From the NCBI GenBank assembly GCA_903970565.1, contig CAJCJE010000925.1, positions 1 through 6,202 of the forward strand: DNA of 6,202 bases, written 5' to 3'. Source of the DNA: Candidatus Melainabacteria bacterium (GTDB lineage: Bacteria > Actinomycetota > Actinomycetes > Mycobacteriales > Pseudonocardiaceae). The translations under genes were made by a program, and so were the position numbers. The notes beneath the pieces were generated by a model. The model did no database searches. It was not told the DNA's origin and saw only the letters and a program-made list of their open reading frames with translations. Shown piece by piece: positions 1-5,393 of the stretch (position 1 is its first letter; every line of letters starts with the position of its first letter).

Positions 1-29
1 CGCTGACGCCTCCGGTCGCGGCTGATCAT
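1..29 (-). CDS. Possible 5' end of a gene downstream of rmlD (partial, runs off left edge)
   Basis: On the minus strand the rmlD stop TGA shares its A with an ATG (TGATG), and a GTG lies one codon earlier in that same frame. The frame stays open to the window edge, reading MISRDRRRQ. Such stop/start overlaps are typical of translationally coupled operon genes. In M. tuberculosis the gene after rmlD is, from memory, wbbL1, the rhamnosyltransferase that uses the product of RmlD, so a glycosyltransferase would be the natural guess. The nine visible residues do not resemble any family start that I recognise. The overlap may be accidental. Confidence 0.2.
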
Positions 30-982
30 CACCGGCCGGCGAGCAGGCTTTCCTTGTGCTCGGCGAAGAACGTGCCGAGCGCGTCCCGCCAGTCCGGCAG
101 CGCGGTGAGGCCGGCCGCGCGCCATGCCGCGTCCGACAGCACCGAGTACGCGGGCCGGGGTGCCGGCACCGGGTACTGGTCGGTGGTGCACGGCCGGACC
201 CGCTCCGGGTCCGCGCCGATCTCGGTGAAGATCGCCTTGGCCAGCCCGCACCAGGTGGTCCGACCGCTGCCGGTGCAGTGCAGCACCCGCTGCGCGGGCC
301 CGCGCCCACCGGCAACCCGCGCGGCGAGTTCGAGCAGTCCGGCGGCCAACTGCGCCGACCAGGTCGGCGAACCCCGCTGATCGTCCACAACGGACAAAGT
401 CTCGCGCTCGCCGGCCAGGCGCACCATCGTCTTCACGAAGTTGCGTCCCGTCCCGCCGTAGACCCAGGCGGTGCGCACGATCCAGGCATCGGCGCCGCTG
501 GCCGACACCGCTTCCTCACCGGCCAGTTTGGTCCGTCCGTAGACCGACCGGGGCCCGGTCGGGTCGGTCGGTTCGTACGGCCGGCTCGCGTCGCCTGCGA
601 AGACGTAGTCGGTGGACACGTGCAGCAGCGGCACCCCCGCCCGCGCACAGGCCTGCGCGAGCAGACCGGGAGCAAGGGAGTTCACCGCCGTCGCGCCATC
701 CACATCGGACTCGGCGGCGTCCACCGCGGTGTACGCGGCGGCGTTGCAGACCACCGGGGCCCGGCCGGCCGCGCGAGCGGTGTCGGCCAGGTCGTCGACG
801 GCGGCCCGGACGGCAGCGACGTCGGTCACATCCAGTTGGGCGGAGCCCGGCGCGGACACCGAGCCGTACGCGACACCGAGGGTGGCCAGATCGCTGCCCA
901 ACTGGCCGTGCCCACCGGGAATCAGCAAAGCCAGCGGGGCGGGGCCGGTGGCCGCGCTGTCGCCGGGGACCGCGATACTCAA
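29..982 (-). CDS. rmlD: dTDP-4-dehydrorhamnose reductase (RmlD/RfbD)
   Basis: Reduces dTDP-6-deoxy-L-lyxo-4-hexulose to dTDP-L-rhamnose with NAD(P)H, the last step of the cytosolic RmlABCD pathway. In arabinogalactan-bearing actinobacteria the rhamnose enters the linker between arabinogalactan and peptidoglycan. With the TTG start the protein has 317 residues. Visible motifs are the Rossmann glycine loop GGHGQLG (about 23-29), CNAAAYTAVDAAE (about 79-91), STD at 123-125, the catalytic pair Y148/K152 in YGRTK, and the family motif DQRGSP (201-206). The family is usually near 290-300 residues; the excess is a short N-terminal lead before the first beta strand and a few residues in loops. I chose TTG at 982 because GGTGGAG lies six bases upstream. 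GTG at 994 would add four residues but has no well-placed Shine-Dalgarno. It is transcribed away from the LCP genes. The family call is secure; only the start is uncertain. Confidence 0.95.
   Translation of the reverse strand: MSIAVPGDSAATGPAPLALLIPGGHGQLGSDLATLGVAYGSVSAPGSAQLDVTDVAAVRAAVDDLADTARAAGRAPVVCNAAAYTAVDAAESDVDGATAVNSLAPGLLAQACARAGVPLLHVSTDYVFAGDASRPYEPTDPTGPRSVYGRTKLAGEEAVSASGADAWIVRTAWVYGGTGRNFVKTMVRLAGERETLSVVDDQRGSPTWSAQLAAGLLELAARVAGGRGPAQRVLHCTGSGRTTWCGLAKAIFTEIGADPERVRPCTTDQYPVPAPRPAYSVLSDAAWRAAGLTALPDWRDALGTFFAEHKESLLAGR
383..395. repeat. 13-base near-palindrome GTCCACAACGGAC inside rmlD
   Basis: A third copy of the motif, differing by one base from 4651-4663. On the minus strand it is read TTG TCC GTT GTG GAC just before the conserved DQRGSP motif, again with TTG, GTT and a preceding ACT that are poor choices for this genome. 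Flanking TTTGTCC on the minus strand matches the plus-strand flank at 4648-4654. Confidence 0.45.
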
Positions 983-988
983 GATCGG

Positions 989-995
989 CTCCACC
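989..995 (-). promoter_or_regulatory. Ribosome binding site deciding the rmlD start
   Basis: On the minus strand GGTGGAG sits six bases before TTG 982. The alternative GTG at 994 lies inside this motif, and its nearest purine-rich stretch (AGGA) is about 15 bases away, so TTG is favoured. A leaderless message starting at GTG 994 cannot be excluded. Confidence 0.45.
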
Positions 996-1005
996 CGTTA
1001 GTAGG

Positions 1006-1035
1006 ATTTTCCTGAATTTTCGCACGGCCGTGCAA
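1006..1035 (-). promoter_or_regulatory. Candidate rmlD promoter
   Basis: Reading the minus strand, TTGCAC (1035-1030) and GAAAAT (1011-1006) are 18 bases apart and match the housekeeping -35 and -10 consensus at four or more positions each. Transcription would start near 999, giving a leader of about 17 bases that just contains the GGTGGAG ribosome binding site of the TTG start. A perfect 12-base palindrome covers the end of the -35 box and part of the spacer, a position suited to a repressor. Confidence 0.3.
1022..1033. repeat. Perfect 12-base palindrome in the divergent promoter region
   Basis: GCACGGCCGTGC reads the same on both strands and has no spacer. It overlaps the -35 and spacer of the candidate rmlD promoter. 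It could be an operator for a dimeric regulator. The palindrome is read directly; a binding role is inference. Confidence 0.5.
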
Positions 1036-1057
1036 CGAACAGGCCCGGTCGGACGTA

Positions 1058-1067
1058 CTACTAGTAG
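1058..1067. repeat. Palindrome CTACTAGTAG
   Basis: A perfect 10-base palindrome in the gap between the divergent genes. Its half TAGTAGG (1062-1068) is repeated exactly at 999-1005 beside the rmlD start, 63 bases away, so both ends of the region carry the same heptamer. CACGTG (1070-1075) follows directly. A regulator site is possible but unproven. Confidence 0.4.
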
Positions 1068-1078
1068 GTCACGTGGCC

Positions 1079-1113
1079 CGGTAGAAACCTACCGCTCTAC
1101 CACGATGCCTACC
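1079..1113. repeat. Inverted repeat CGGTAG/CTACCG with further CTACC copies
   Basis: CGGTAG (1079-1084) and CTACCG (1089-1094) form a six-base inverted repeat around AAAC. CTACC recurs at 1089, 1097 and 1109 on the plus strand, and GGTAG at 1080. The cluster lies 65-100 bases before the first LCP start and could be an operator array or a small hairpin in the leader. No convincing -35/-10 pair for the LCP gene was seen around it. Confidence 0.35.
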
Positions 1114-1164
1114 AGGACTTTTACCGCTGCCGGCGCAGGCGGCGGGCCAGCAGTGGCAGCGAGT

Positions 1165-1170
1165 GGAGGA
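1165..1170 (+). promoter_or_regulatory. Ribosome binding site deciding the first LCP start
   Basis: GGAGGA is a near-perfect Shine-Dalgarno seven bases before GTG 1178. An in-frame GTG at 1163 overlaps it and would add five residues, but would leave that start with no Shine-Dalgarno of its own. GTG 1178 is therefore preferred. Confidence 0.7.
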
Positions 1171-1177
1171 CACGGGT

Positions 1178-2584
1178 GTGAGCGGGGACACCGAAGCCGA
1201 CTTCGAGGCGGAGCCCGTCGCGACAGCCGAACCGGCACGGACATCAGCTGCCGCGAGCGCCGAGTCCGAGTTCGTCGACAATTCCGTTTCGGCTGCTTCA
1301 TCCGATCCATCCGGGTATCCGCGGTTATCCGGGCATCCACGCCGATCGCTGACCGCTCGGCTGTTCCTGGGCACCGGCCGTACCGTCATCGCGCTGGCCT
1401 CGGTCGTGGTGCTGGTCACGACCTGGTATGCGTGGACGAGCGTGCGCGCGCTCAACGACGGCATCGCCCGCACCAACGTGATCGAGCCGGCCGCCGTCGC
1501 CCCGCAGGCCTCCGGCGGCTCGGCGGTCACCCCGTTGAGCAGCGCGGTGAACATCCTGGTCGTCGGGATGGACAGCCGGACCGACCCGCAGGGCAATCCG
1601 TTGCCGGCCAACGAGTTGGCCATGCTCTCGGCCGGCCCGGACGACGGTGAGGAAGACACCGACACGATGATCCTGATCCACATTCCGGCCGGTGGCCAGA
1701 GCGCGATCGCGATCTCGTTCCCGCGTGACTCCTACGTCCAGCTCGCCGGCGGCTTCGGGATGAACCGGCTCAACTCGGCATTCGCCTTCGCGCGCAACGC
1801 GGAACTGACCCAGCTCCAGGACGCGGGCCAGACCGACGCGGCGGCCAACGAGCGGCAGGCCGACGACGCCGGCCGCAAGAACCTGATCGACACCATCCAG
1901 CAGCTGACCGGCAACACCATCCAGATCAACGAGTACGCCGAACTCAACCTGGTCGGCTTCTACAATCTCTCGGAAGCCGTTGGCGGAGTTCAGGTCTGCC
2001 TCAAGGCACCGACCTACGACGACGAGACGCACGCGCACTTTCCGGCCGGCGTGCAGACCCTGGAAGGCGTGCAGGCACTGGACTTCGTCCGGGAGCGGCA
2101 CGGCCTGCCCAACGGTGACCTGGACCGGATCGTCCGGCAGCAGGTGTTCATCGGCGCGCTGGCCAACAAGATCCTCAGCGCGAACACGCTGGCCGACCCG
2201 AGCAAGCTGGAGTCGCTGATCCAGGCGGTGCAGGGTTCGGTGGTGCTCAGCAGCGGCTGGGACATCACCACCTTCGCCCAGCAGATGGCGGGCCTCAGCA
2301 GCGGCAACATCCAGTTCACCACCATCCCGACCGGCGACAACTTCACCAACTCGGCCGGCGCGGACGTCACACACATCGATCCCGGCCAGGTTCAGCAGTT
2401 CGTGACGAGCACGGTCAGCGCCGCCGACAACGGCACCTCGCTGGCCGGTACCCCGACCGGCACGCCCAGCGAAACGGGCTCGCCGAGTTCACCCGATGGG
2501 TCAGAATCTGCCAGCGGCAGCACCTCCAGCGCGCCGACCAGCGACAATGTGATCACCGCCAGCGGTACTCCCTGCGTCAACTGA
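1178..2584 (+). CDS. LCP (LytR-CpsA-Psr) family wall-polymer ligase, first copy
   Basis: LCP enzymes act outside the membrane and move undecaprenyl-phosphate-linked glycopolymers onto peptidoglycan; in this lineage the expected cargo is arabinogalactan. The protein has 468 residues: an acidic, Ala/Ser-rich cytoplasmic tail (1-65), one membrane anchor (about 69-86), and an LCP domain (about 124-330). Motifs are NILVVGMDSRTD (125-136), DTDT (160-163), FPRDSY (181-186), NRLNSAF (196-202), and VRERHGLPNGDLDRIVRQQ (304-322), whose arginines bind the lipid pyrophosphate in the family. The usual lysine of the KxNAAY motif is Arg197 here. A second extracytoplasmic segment (about 335-415) follows, then a Ser/Gly/Thr-rich stretch (about 416-455), ending in GTPCVN. 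There are only two cysteines, C274 and C466. It is divergent from rmlD and followed by a paralog 85 bases on. Older annotations call such proteins LytR transcriptional regulators, which the membrane topology contradicts. Confidence 0.93.
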   Translation: MSGDTEADFEAEPVATAEPARTSAAASAESEFVDNSVSAASSDPSGYPRLSGHPRRSLTARLFLGTGRTVIALASVVVLVTTWYAWTSVRALNDGIARTNVIEPAAVAPQASGGSAVTPLSSAVNILVVGMDSRTDPQGNPLPANELAMLSAGPDDGEEDTDTMILIHIPAGGQSAIAISFPRDSYVQLAGGFGMNRLNSAFAFARNAELTQLQDAGQTDAAANERQADDAGRKNLIDTIQQLTGNTIQINEYAELNLVGFYNLSEAVGGVQVCLKAPTYDDETHAHFPAGVQTLEGVQALDFVRERHGLPNGDLDRIVRQQVFIGALANKILSANTLADPSKLESLIQAVQGSVVLSSGWDITTFAQQMAGLSSGNIQFTTIPTGDNFTNSAGADVTHIDPGQVQQFVTSTVSAADNGTSLAGTPTGTPSETGSPSSPDGSESASGSTSSAPTSDNVITASGTPCVN

Positions 2585-2601
2585 CGGGTTGTCGACCCGT
2601 C
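2583..2601 (+). terminator. Hairpin over the first LCP stop codon
   Basis: GACGGGT (2583-2589) and ACCCGTC (2595-2601) pair perfectly around TGTCG. The stem includes two bases of the TGA stop. No T-run follows, so it is not a classical intrinsic terminator. It may act as a weak actinobacterial-type terminator, an attenuator, or mRNA 3'-end protection between the two LCP genes. Confidence 0.35.
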
Positions 2602-2669
2602 CCGACGGCCCGCCCCGCTAGCCTGGTGTTCGCCGCGACCGCCGCGGCGCACCCTGGCGAGGAGGACAA

Positions 2670-4037
2670 GTGGACGAGTCGACGTCCGATGGCGTGCCGG
2701 GGCACGCCGAACAGGACGCCGGATCGCCGGCGAGCGACCGATCCGACCAGGCCGTTGAGCCGGCGGACGGTGCGGTGGTCACCACCCGCAGGCGGCGCCG
2801 GCCGTGGCTGGTCACCGGCCGGGTGGCCGTCGCGCTGATCTCCGCCATCGCGCTCGCGATCACCGGAATCGCCTGGTACGGCGTGGAAGTCTTCCGGCAC
2901 GGCACGAACACCACGCCGGTACTGTCCGAACTGAACAGTGCGCCCGGTCAGCCGGCGACCGACGACGGTGCCGACGACATCCTGCTCGTCGGCAGCGACA
3001 GCCGCACCGACGCGCAGGGCCGCCCCCTGCCGGCCGGCGTGCTCGCGCGGTTGCGCACCACCTTCGACGCCGGAGTGAACACCGACACGATCATCGTGCT
3101 GCGCATTCCCGACCACGGTGGCAAGGCATACGCGGTGTCGATCCCGCGCGACACGTACGTGTCGATTCCCGGCTGGCACAACGACAAGATCAATGCCGCG
3201 TACGGGGTGATCCAGGCACAGACCGCGCAGCGGTTGCAGAACTCCGGGGTGACCGACCGGACGGAGATCCAGCAGAAATCCCAGCAGGCCGGCCAGTTGG
3301 CGCTGATCGAGTCGGTGCAGAACCTCACCGGCATCCACATCGATCACTACGCGGAGATCAACCTCTACGGTTTCTACCTGCTCAGCAAGGCGATCGGCGG
3401 CGTCGAGGTCTGCCTCCGGCACGCCACCTCGGACAAGAACTCCGGCGCCGACTTCCGCGCCGGCGAGCAGTCGATCTCCGGCAGCGACGCGCTGTCGTTC
3501 GTGCGCCAGCGCGACAACCTTCCCAACGGCGACCTGGACCGGATCGTGCGCCAGCAGGTCTTTTTGGCCTCGGCGGTCCGGAAGATCCTCTCCGCCGGCA
3601 CGCTCACCAGCCCGAGCGCGCTGTCCGGTCTGGTGAAGACGGTGCAGTCCTCGGTGATCACCGATCCCGACCTGGACATCACCACCCTGGCCCAGCAGGC
3701 GGGCAGCCTGGTGGGCGGCAACGTCGAGTTCGTCACCATCCCGGTGGTCAACGACAACGCGCGCAGCCCCAGCGGCCAGAGCATCGTCGAGGTCGACGTG
3801 CCGACCGTGCACCGGTTCCTGGCGAACCTGCTGGCCAGCTCGCCCCCACCGAGTCCTTCGACCACGACGGCCGCGCCGACCACCGCCAAGCCGACCACCA
3901 GCACGCCCGCCTCGACGGTCGCCAAGCCGGCCACCAGTACGCCCGCCCCACCCGCACCGACGACCACGGTCCCGGCGGCGCCGACCAACGAACCGACCCC
4001 GCCGGTGAGCGTGAACGGCGTGCCCTGTGTCAACTAA
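2670..4037 (+). CDS. LCP (LytR-CpsA-Psr) family wall-polymer ligase, second copy
   Basis: A paralog of the preceding gene with the same order of parts; 455 residues. It has an acidic cytoplasmic tail, a run of five arginines (40-44) just before the membrane anchor (about 50-70), and an LCP domain (about 103-305). Motifs are DILLVGSDSRTD (103-114), NTDT (137-140), SIPRDTY (157-163), DKINAAY (172-178, keeping the usual lysine) and VRQRDNLPNGDLDRIVRQQ (278-296). After a second extracytoplasmic segment (to about 390) comes a Thr/Pro/Ala-rich linker (about 391-446) likely to span wall, ending in GVPCVN. The only cysteines are C248 and C453, matching those of the first copy. The start is GTG, with GAGGAGG four bases upstream. 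Its motifs are nearer the family consensus than the first copy's, so it may be the main ligase. The polymer specificity of either copy cannot be read from sequence. Confidence 0.93.
   Translation: MDESTSDGVPGHAEQDAGSPASDRSDQAVEPADGAVVTTRRRRRPWLVTGRVAVALISAIALAITGIAWYGVEVFRHGTNTTPVLSELNSAPGQPATDDGADDILLVGSDSRTDAQGRPLPAGVLARLRTTFDAGVNTDTIIVLRIPDHGGKAYAVSIPRDTYVSIPGWHNDKINAAYGVIQAQTAQRLQNSGVTDRTEIQQKSQQAGQLALIESVQNLTGIHIDHYAEINLYGFYLLSKAIGGVEVCLRHATSDKNSGADFRAGEQSISGSDALSFVRQRDNLPNGDLDRIVRQQVFLASAVRKILSAGTLTSPSALSGLVKTVQSSVITDPDLDITTLAQQAGSLVGGNVEFVTIPVVNDNARSPSGQSIVEVDVPTVHRFLANLLASSPPPSPSTTTAAPTTAKPTTSTPASTVAKPATSTPAPPAPTTTVPAAPTNEPTPPVSVNGVPCVN
3884..3955 (+). repeat. Two-unit 36-base tandem repeat in the LCP linker
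   Basis: Bases 3884-3911 and 3920-3947 are 28-mers differing at two positions, with a period of 36 bases (12 residues). They encode AKPTTSTPASTV and AKPATSTPAPPA. This suggests the Pro/Thr linker grew by in-frame duplication, so its length may vary between strains. Confidence 0.6.
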
Positions 4038-4088
4038 AGGCCCCAACTGAGGCCAGTGCCGGCCGAATCCTTACCGACCAACGATTCC

Positions 4089-4093
4089 GGGAG
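4089..4093 (+). promoter_or_regulatory. Ribosome binding site for the TTG start of the TIGR03089-type gene
   Basis: GGGAG lies six bases before TTG 4100. The same frame is open far upstream through the second LCP gene, but that stretch is only the shadow of the LCP frame. The site and the protein similarity together place the start here. Confidence 0.6.
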
Positions 4094-4099
4094 TTCGCG

Positions 4100-4807
4100 T
4101 TGAGCGTCACCGAGAGGCTGTTCACCTCACTGCTGCGGCAGCCGGCCACCCCGCTGATCACCTACTACGACGACGCGACCGGCGCGCGGGTCGAGTTGTC
4201 GCGGGCGACGGTGGCGAACTGGGCGGCGAAGACCGCGAACTGGCTGCGTGAGGAGTGCGACGTCGAGCCGGGCGCCGAGGTGTCCGTGGCGTTGCCCGCG
4301 CACTGGCAGACCGTTGGCGTGCTGCTCGGCGCCTGGTGGTGCGGGGCGCGGATCACCGCCGATCCGGCCGGCGCACAGGTCGCGTTCGTCGCGCCGGGCG
4401 GTGTCGCCGACGGCGCGACCACCGTGGCGCTGGTTGCCCTGGACCCGCTCGGACGCGGGCTGAGCAGGACTCCGGACAACGGCGAACTCGACTATCTCAA
4501 CGAGATCCGCATCTACGGCGACTCCTTCGACCCGTGGCAGTCCGTGCCCGGCGACGCCAAGGCACTGCTCGGGTCCACAGTGGACGAAATTGTCGCCGAG
4601 GCGACGGACCGGGCCGCGACGCTCGGGATCGCCGACGGCGCGCGCGTTTTGTCCACAATGGACTGGACCGTGCCGGACGGGATCGTCGACGGGCTGCTGT
4701 CGGTCCTCGCCGTCGGCGGTTCACTCGTGCAGTGCGCCAACTCCACCCCCGCCGCCCTGGCCGACCGGCAGGCCAGTGAGCGCACCACCGTCACGCTAAT
4801 GGGCTAA
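4100..4807 (+). CDS. TIGR03089 family protein (AMP-binding-like, function unknown)
   Basis: Encodes 235 residues from TTG 4100. The region LSRATVANWAAKTANWL (33-49) and VSVALPAHWQTVGVLLGAWWCGA (61-83) resembles the N-terminal part of acyl-CoA/AMP ligases. The Ser/Thr/Gly-rich ATP loop (SGTTG-like) and the whole C-terminal catalytic part are absent, so adenylation activity is unlikely. Central DYLNEIRIYGDSFDP (131-145) fits what I remember of TIGR03089, a single-copy actinobacterial family with only weak similarity to AMP-binding enzymes. No signal peptide or membrane segment is seen, so it is probably cytosolic. It starts 62 bases after the second LCP gene in the same direction, with no obvious terminator between, suggesting cotranscription. 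From memory, the M. tuberculosis counterpart Rv3268 also follows an LCP gene (Rv3267). Its role is unknown; a part in wall assembly is inferred only from position. The gene holds two copies of an odd 13-base near-palindrome. Confidence 0.82.
   Translation: MSVTERLFTSLLRQPATPLITYYDDATGARVELSRATVANWAAKTANWLREECDVEPGAEVSVALPAHWQTVGVLLGAWWCGARITADPAGAQVAFVAPGGVADGATTVALVALDPLGRGLSRTPDNGELDYLNEIRIYGDSFDPWQSVPGDAKALLGSTVDEIVAEATDRAATLGIADGARVLSTMDWTVPDGIVDGLLSVLAVGGSLVQCANSTPAALADRQASERTTVTLMG
4573..4585. repeat. 13-base near-palindrome GTCCACAGTGGAC
   Basis: Six-base arms (GTCCAC/GTGGAC) around a central A, inside the TIGR03089-type gene. It differs by one base from the copy at 4651-4663, which starts 78 bases later, and by two bases from the copy in rmlD at 383-395. 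It is read by codons TCC ACA GTG GAC; ACA and the nearby ATT are unusual choices in this GC-rich gene. Confidence 0.5.
4651..4663. repeat. 13-base near-palindrome GTCCACAATGGAC with DnaA-box-like flank
   Basis: Second copy in the same gene. With its flank it contains TTGTCCACA (4649-4657), identical to the DnaA box described for Streptomyces. The codons GTT TTG TCC ACA ATG GAC include three that are rare in high-GC actinobacteria. A lone box is not an origin; the role is unknown. Confidence 0.5.
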
Positions 4808-4859
4808 GCCCCGGCGCAACCATTTGACGAGGGCGGCGCCGACACTGTTGCGTGAGGCC

Positions 4860-5393
4860 GTGCAGACACAGCTGATCGTGCTCAACGGCACCTCCAGTGC
4901 CGGCAAGTCCGGCCTGACCCGGTGCCTGCAAGCCATGCTGCCCGATGCCTGGCTGACCTTCGGCATCGACAACCTGCTGGCCGCGATGCCCCGGTCGCTG
5001 CACAACACCGAGGCCGGCATCGCCATCTCGCCGAACGGCCGGATCACCGTCGGCGCCGATTTCCGGGCGCTGGAGTCGGCGTGGATGCACGGCATCGCGG
5101 CCACCGTCCGGGCCGGCGCCCGGATCATCGTCGACGAGGTGTTCCTCGGCGGAGGTGCCTCGCAACGGCGCTGGCTGGACGTGCTCGGCGACCAGCCGGC
5201 GTGCTGGGTCGGCGTGCACTGCGATCCGGCGGTCGCGGCGGGCCGGGAACTCGCCAGGGGCGACCGGATTCCGGGCCAGGCGCTGTCCCAGGCACCGGTC
5301 GTGCACGCGGGCGTCCGCTACGACATCGAGGTCGACACCACGCACACCGAGTCCATCGACTGCGCCCGGATCATCGCCGCCACCCTGACCTGA
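4860..5393 (+). CDS. cpt: Chloramphenicol 3-O-phosphotransferase-like kinase (CPT family)
   Basis: The family phosphorylates the primary hydroxyl of chloramphenicol with ATP, inactivating the drug in the cytosol. The predicted 177-residue protein has a P-loop GTSSAGKS (10-17), Asp37 in FGIDNLL at the position of the proposed catalytic base of S. venezuelae CPT, DEVFLGG (92-98), ARGDR (132-136) with two arginines in the lid region, and EVDTTHTES (157-165). Against my memory of the 178-residue S. venezuelae enzyme it aligns essentially without gaps, with well over half the residues the same. That alignment decides the start: GTG 4860 puts the P-loop and Asp37 at identical positions. TTG 4824 or 4848 would add 12 or 4 residues, and none of the starts has a good ribosome site. 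It follows the TIGR03089-type gene by 52 bases. No chloramphenicol biosynthesis gene is visible, so intrinsic resistance or another hydroxyl substrate are both possible. Confidence 0.88.
   Translation: MQTQLIVLNGTSSAGKSGLTRCLQAMLPDAWLTFGIDNLLAAMPRSLHNTEAGIAISPNGRITVGADFRALESAWMHGIAATVRAGARIIVDEVFLGGGASQRRWLDVLGDQPACWVGVHCDPAVAAGRELARGDRIPGQALSQAPVVHAGVRYDIEVDTTHTESIDCARIIAATLT

Noticed and set aside
56..1015. 319-codon plus-strand frame opposite rmlD
   Set aside because: It has no recognisable domain and biased composition; the minus-strand frame carries a complete set of RmlD motifs.
1178..4037. LytR-type transcriptional regulators
   Set aside because: Both proteins have a membrane anchor and an extracytoplasmic LCP catalytic domain and no DNA-binding domain; the name is historical.
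2577..4046. Very long open frame on the minus strand (489 codons) opposite the second LCP gene
   Set aside because: Its product is a compositionally skewed Arg/Gly/Val/Asp mix with no motif. It arises from GC-rich third positions opposite a clear LCP gene.
2804..4099. Upstream extension of the TIGR03089 frame through the second LCP gene, suggesting a fusion
   Set aside because: The translated stretch is Arg/Pro/His-rich shadow sequence of the LCP gene. A ribosome site and family similarity start only at 4100.
4573..4663. Origin of replication based on DnaA-box-like sequences
   Set aside because: Only one exact box and two weak ones, no AT-rich unwinding region, and no dnaA or dnaN neighbours; they lie inside coding sequence.
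4100..4807. TIGR03089-type gene as a truncated acyl-CoA synthetase pseudogene
   Set aside because: The frame is intact with a good ribosome site, the length fits the stand-alone family as I know it, and the sequence ends cleanly rather than in decayed ligase domains.
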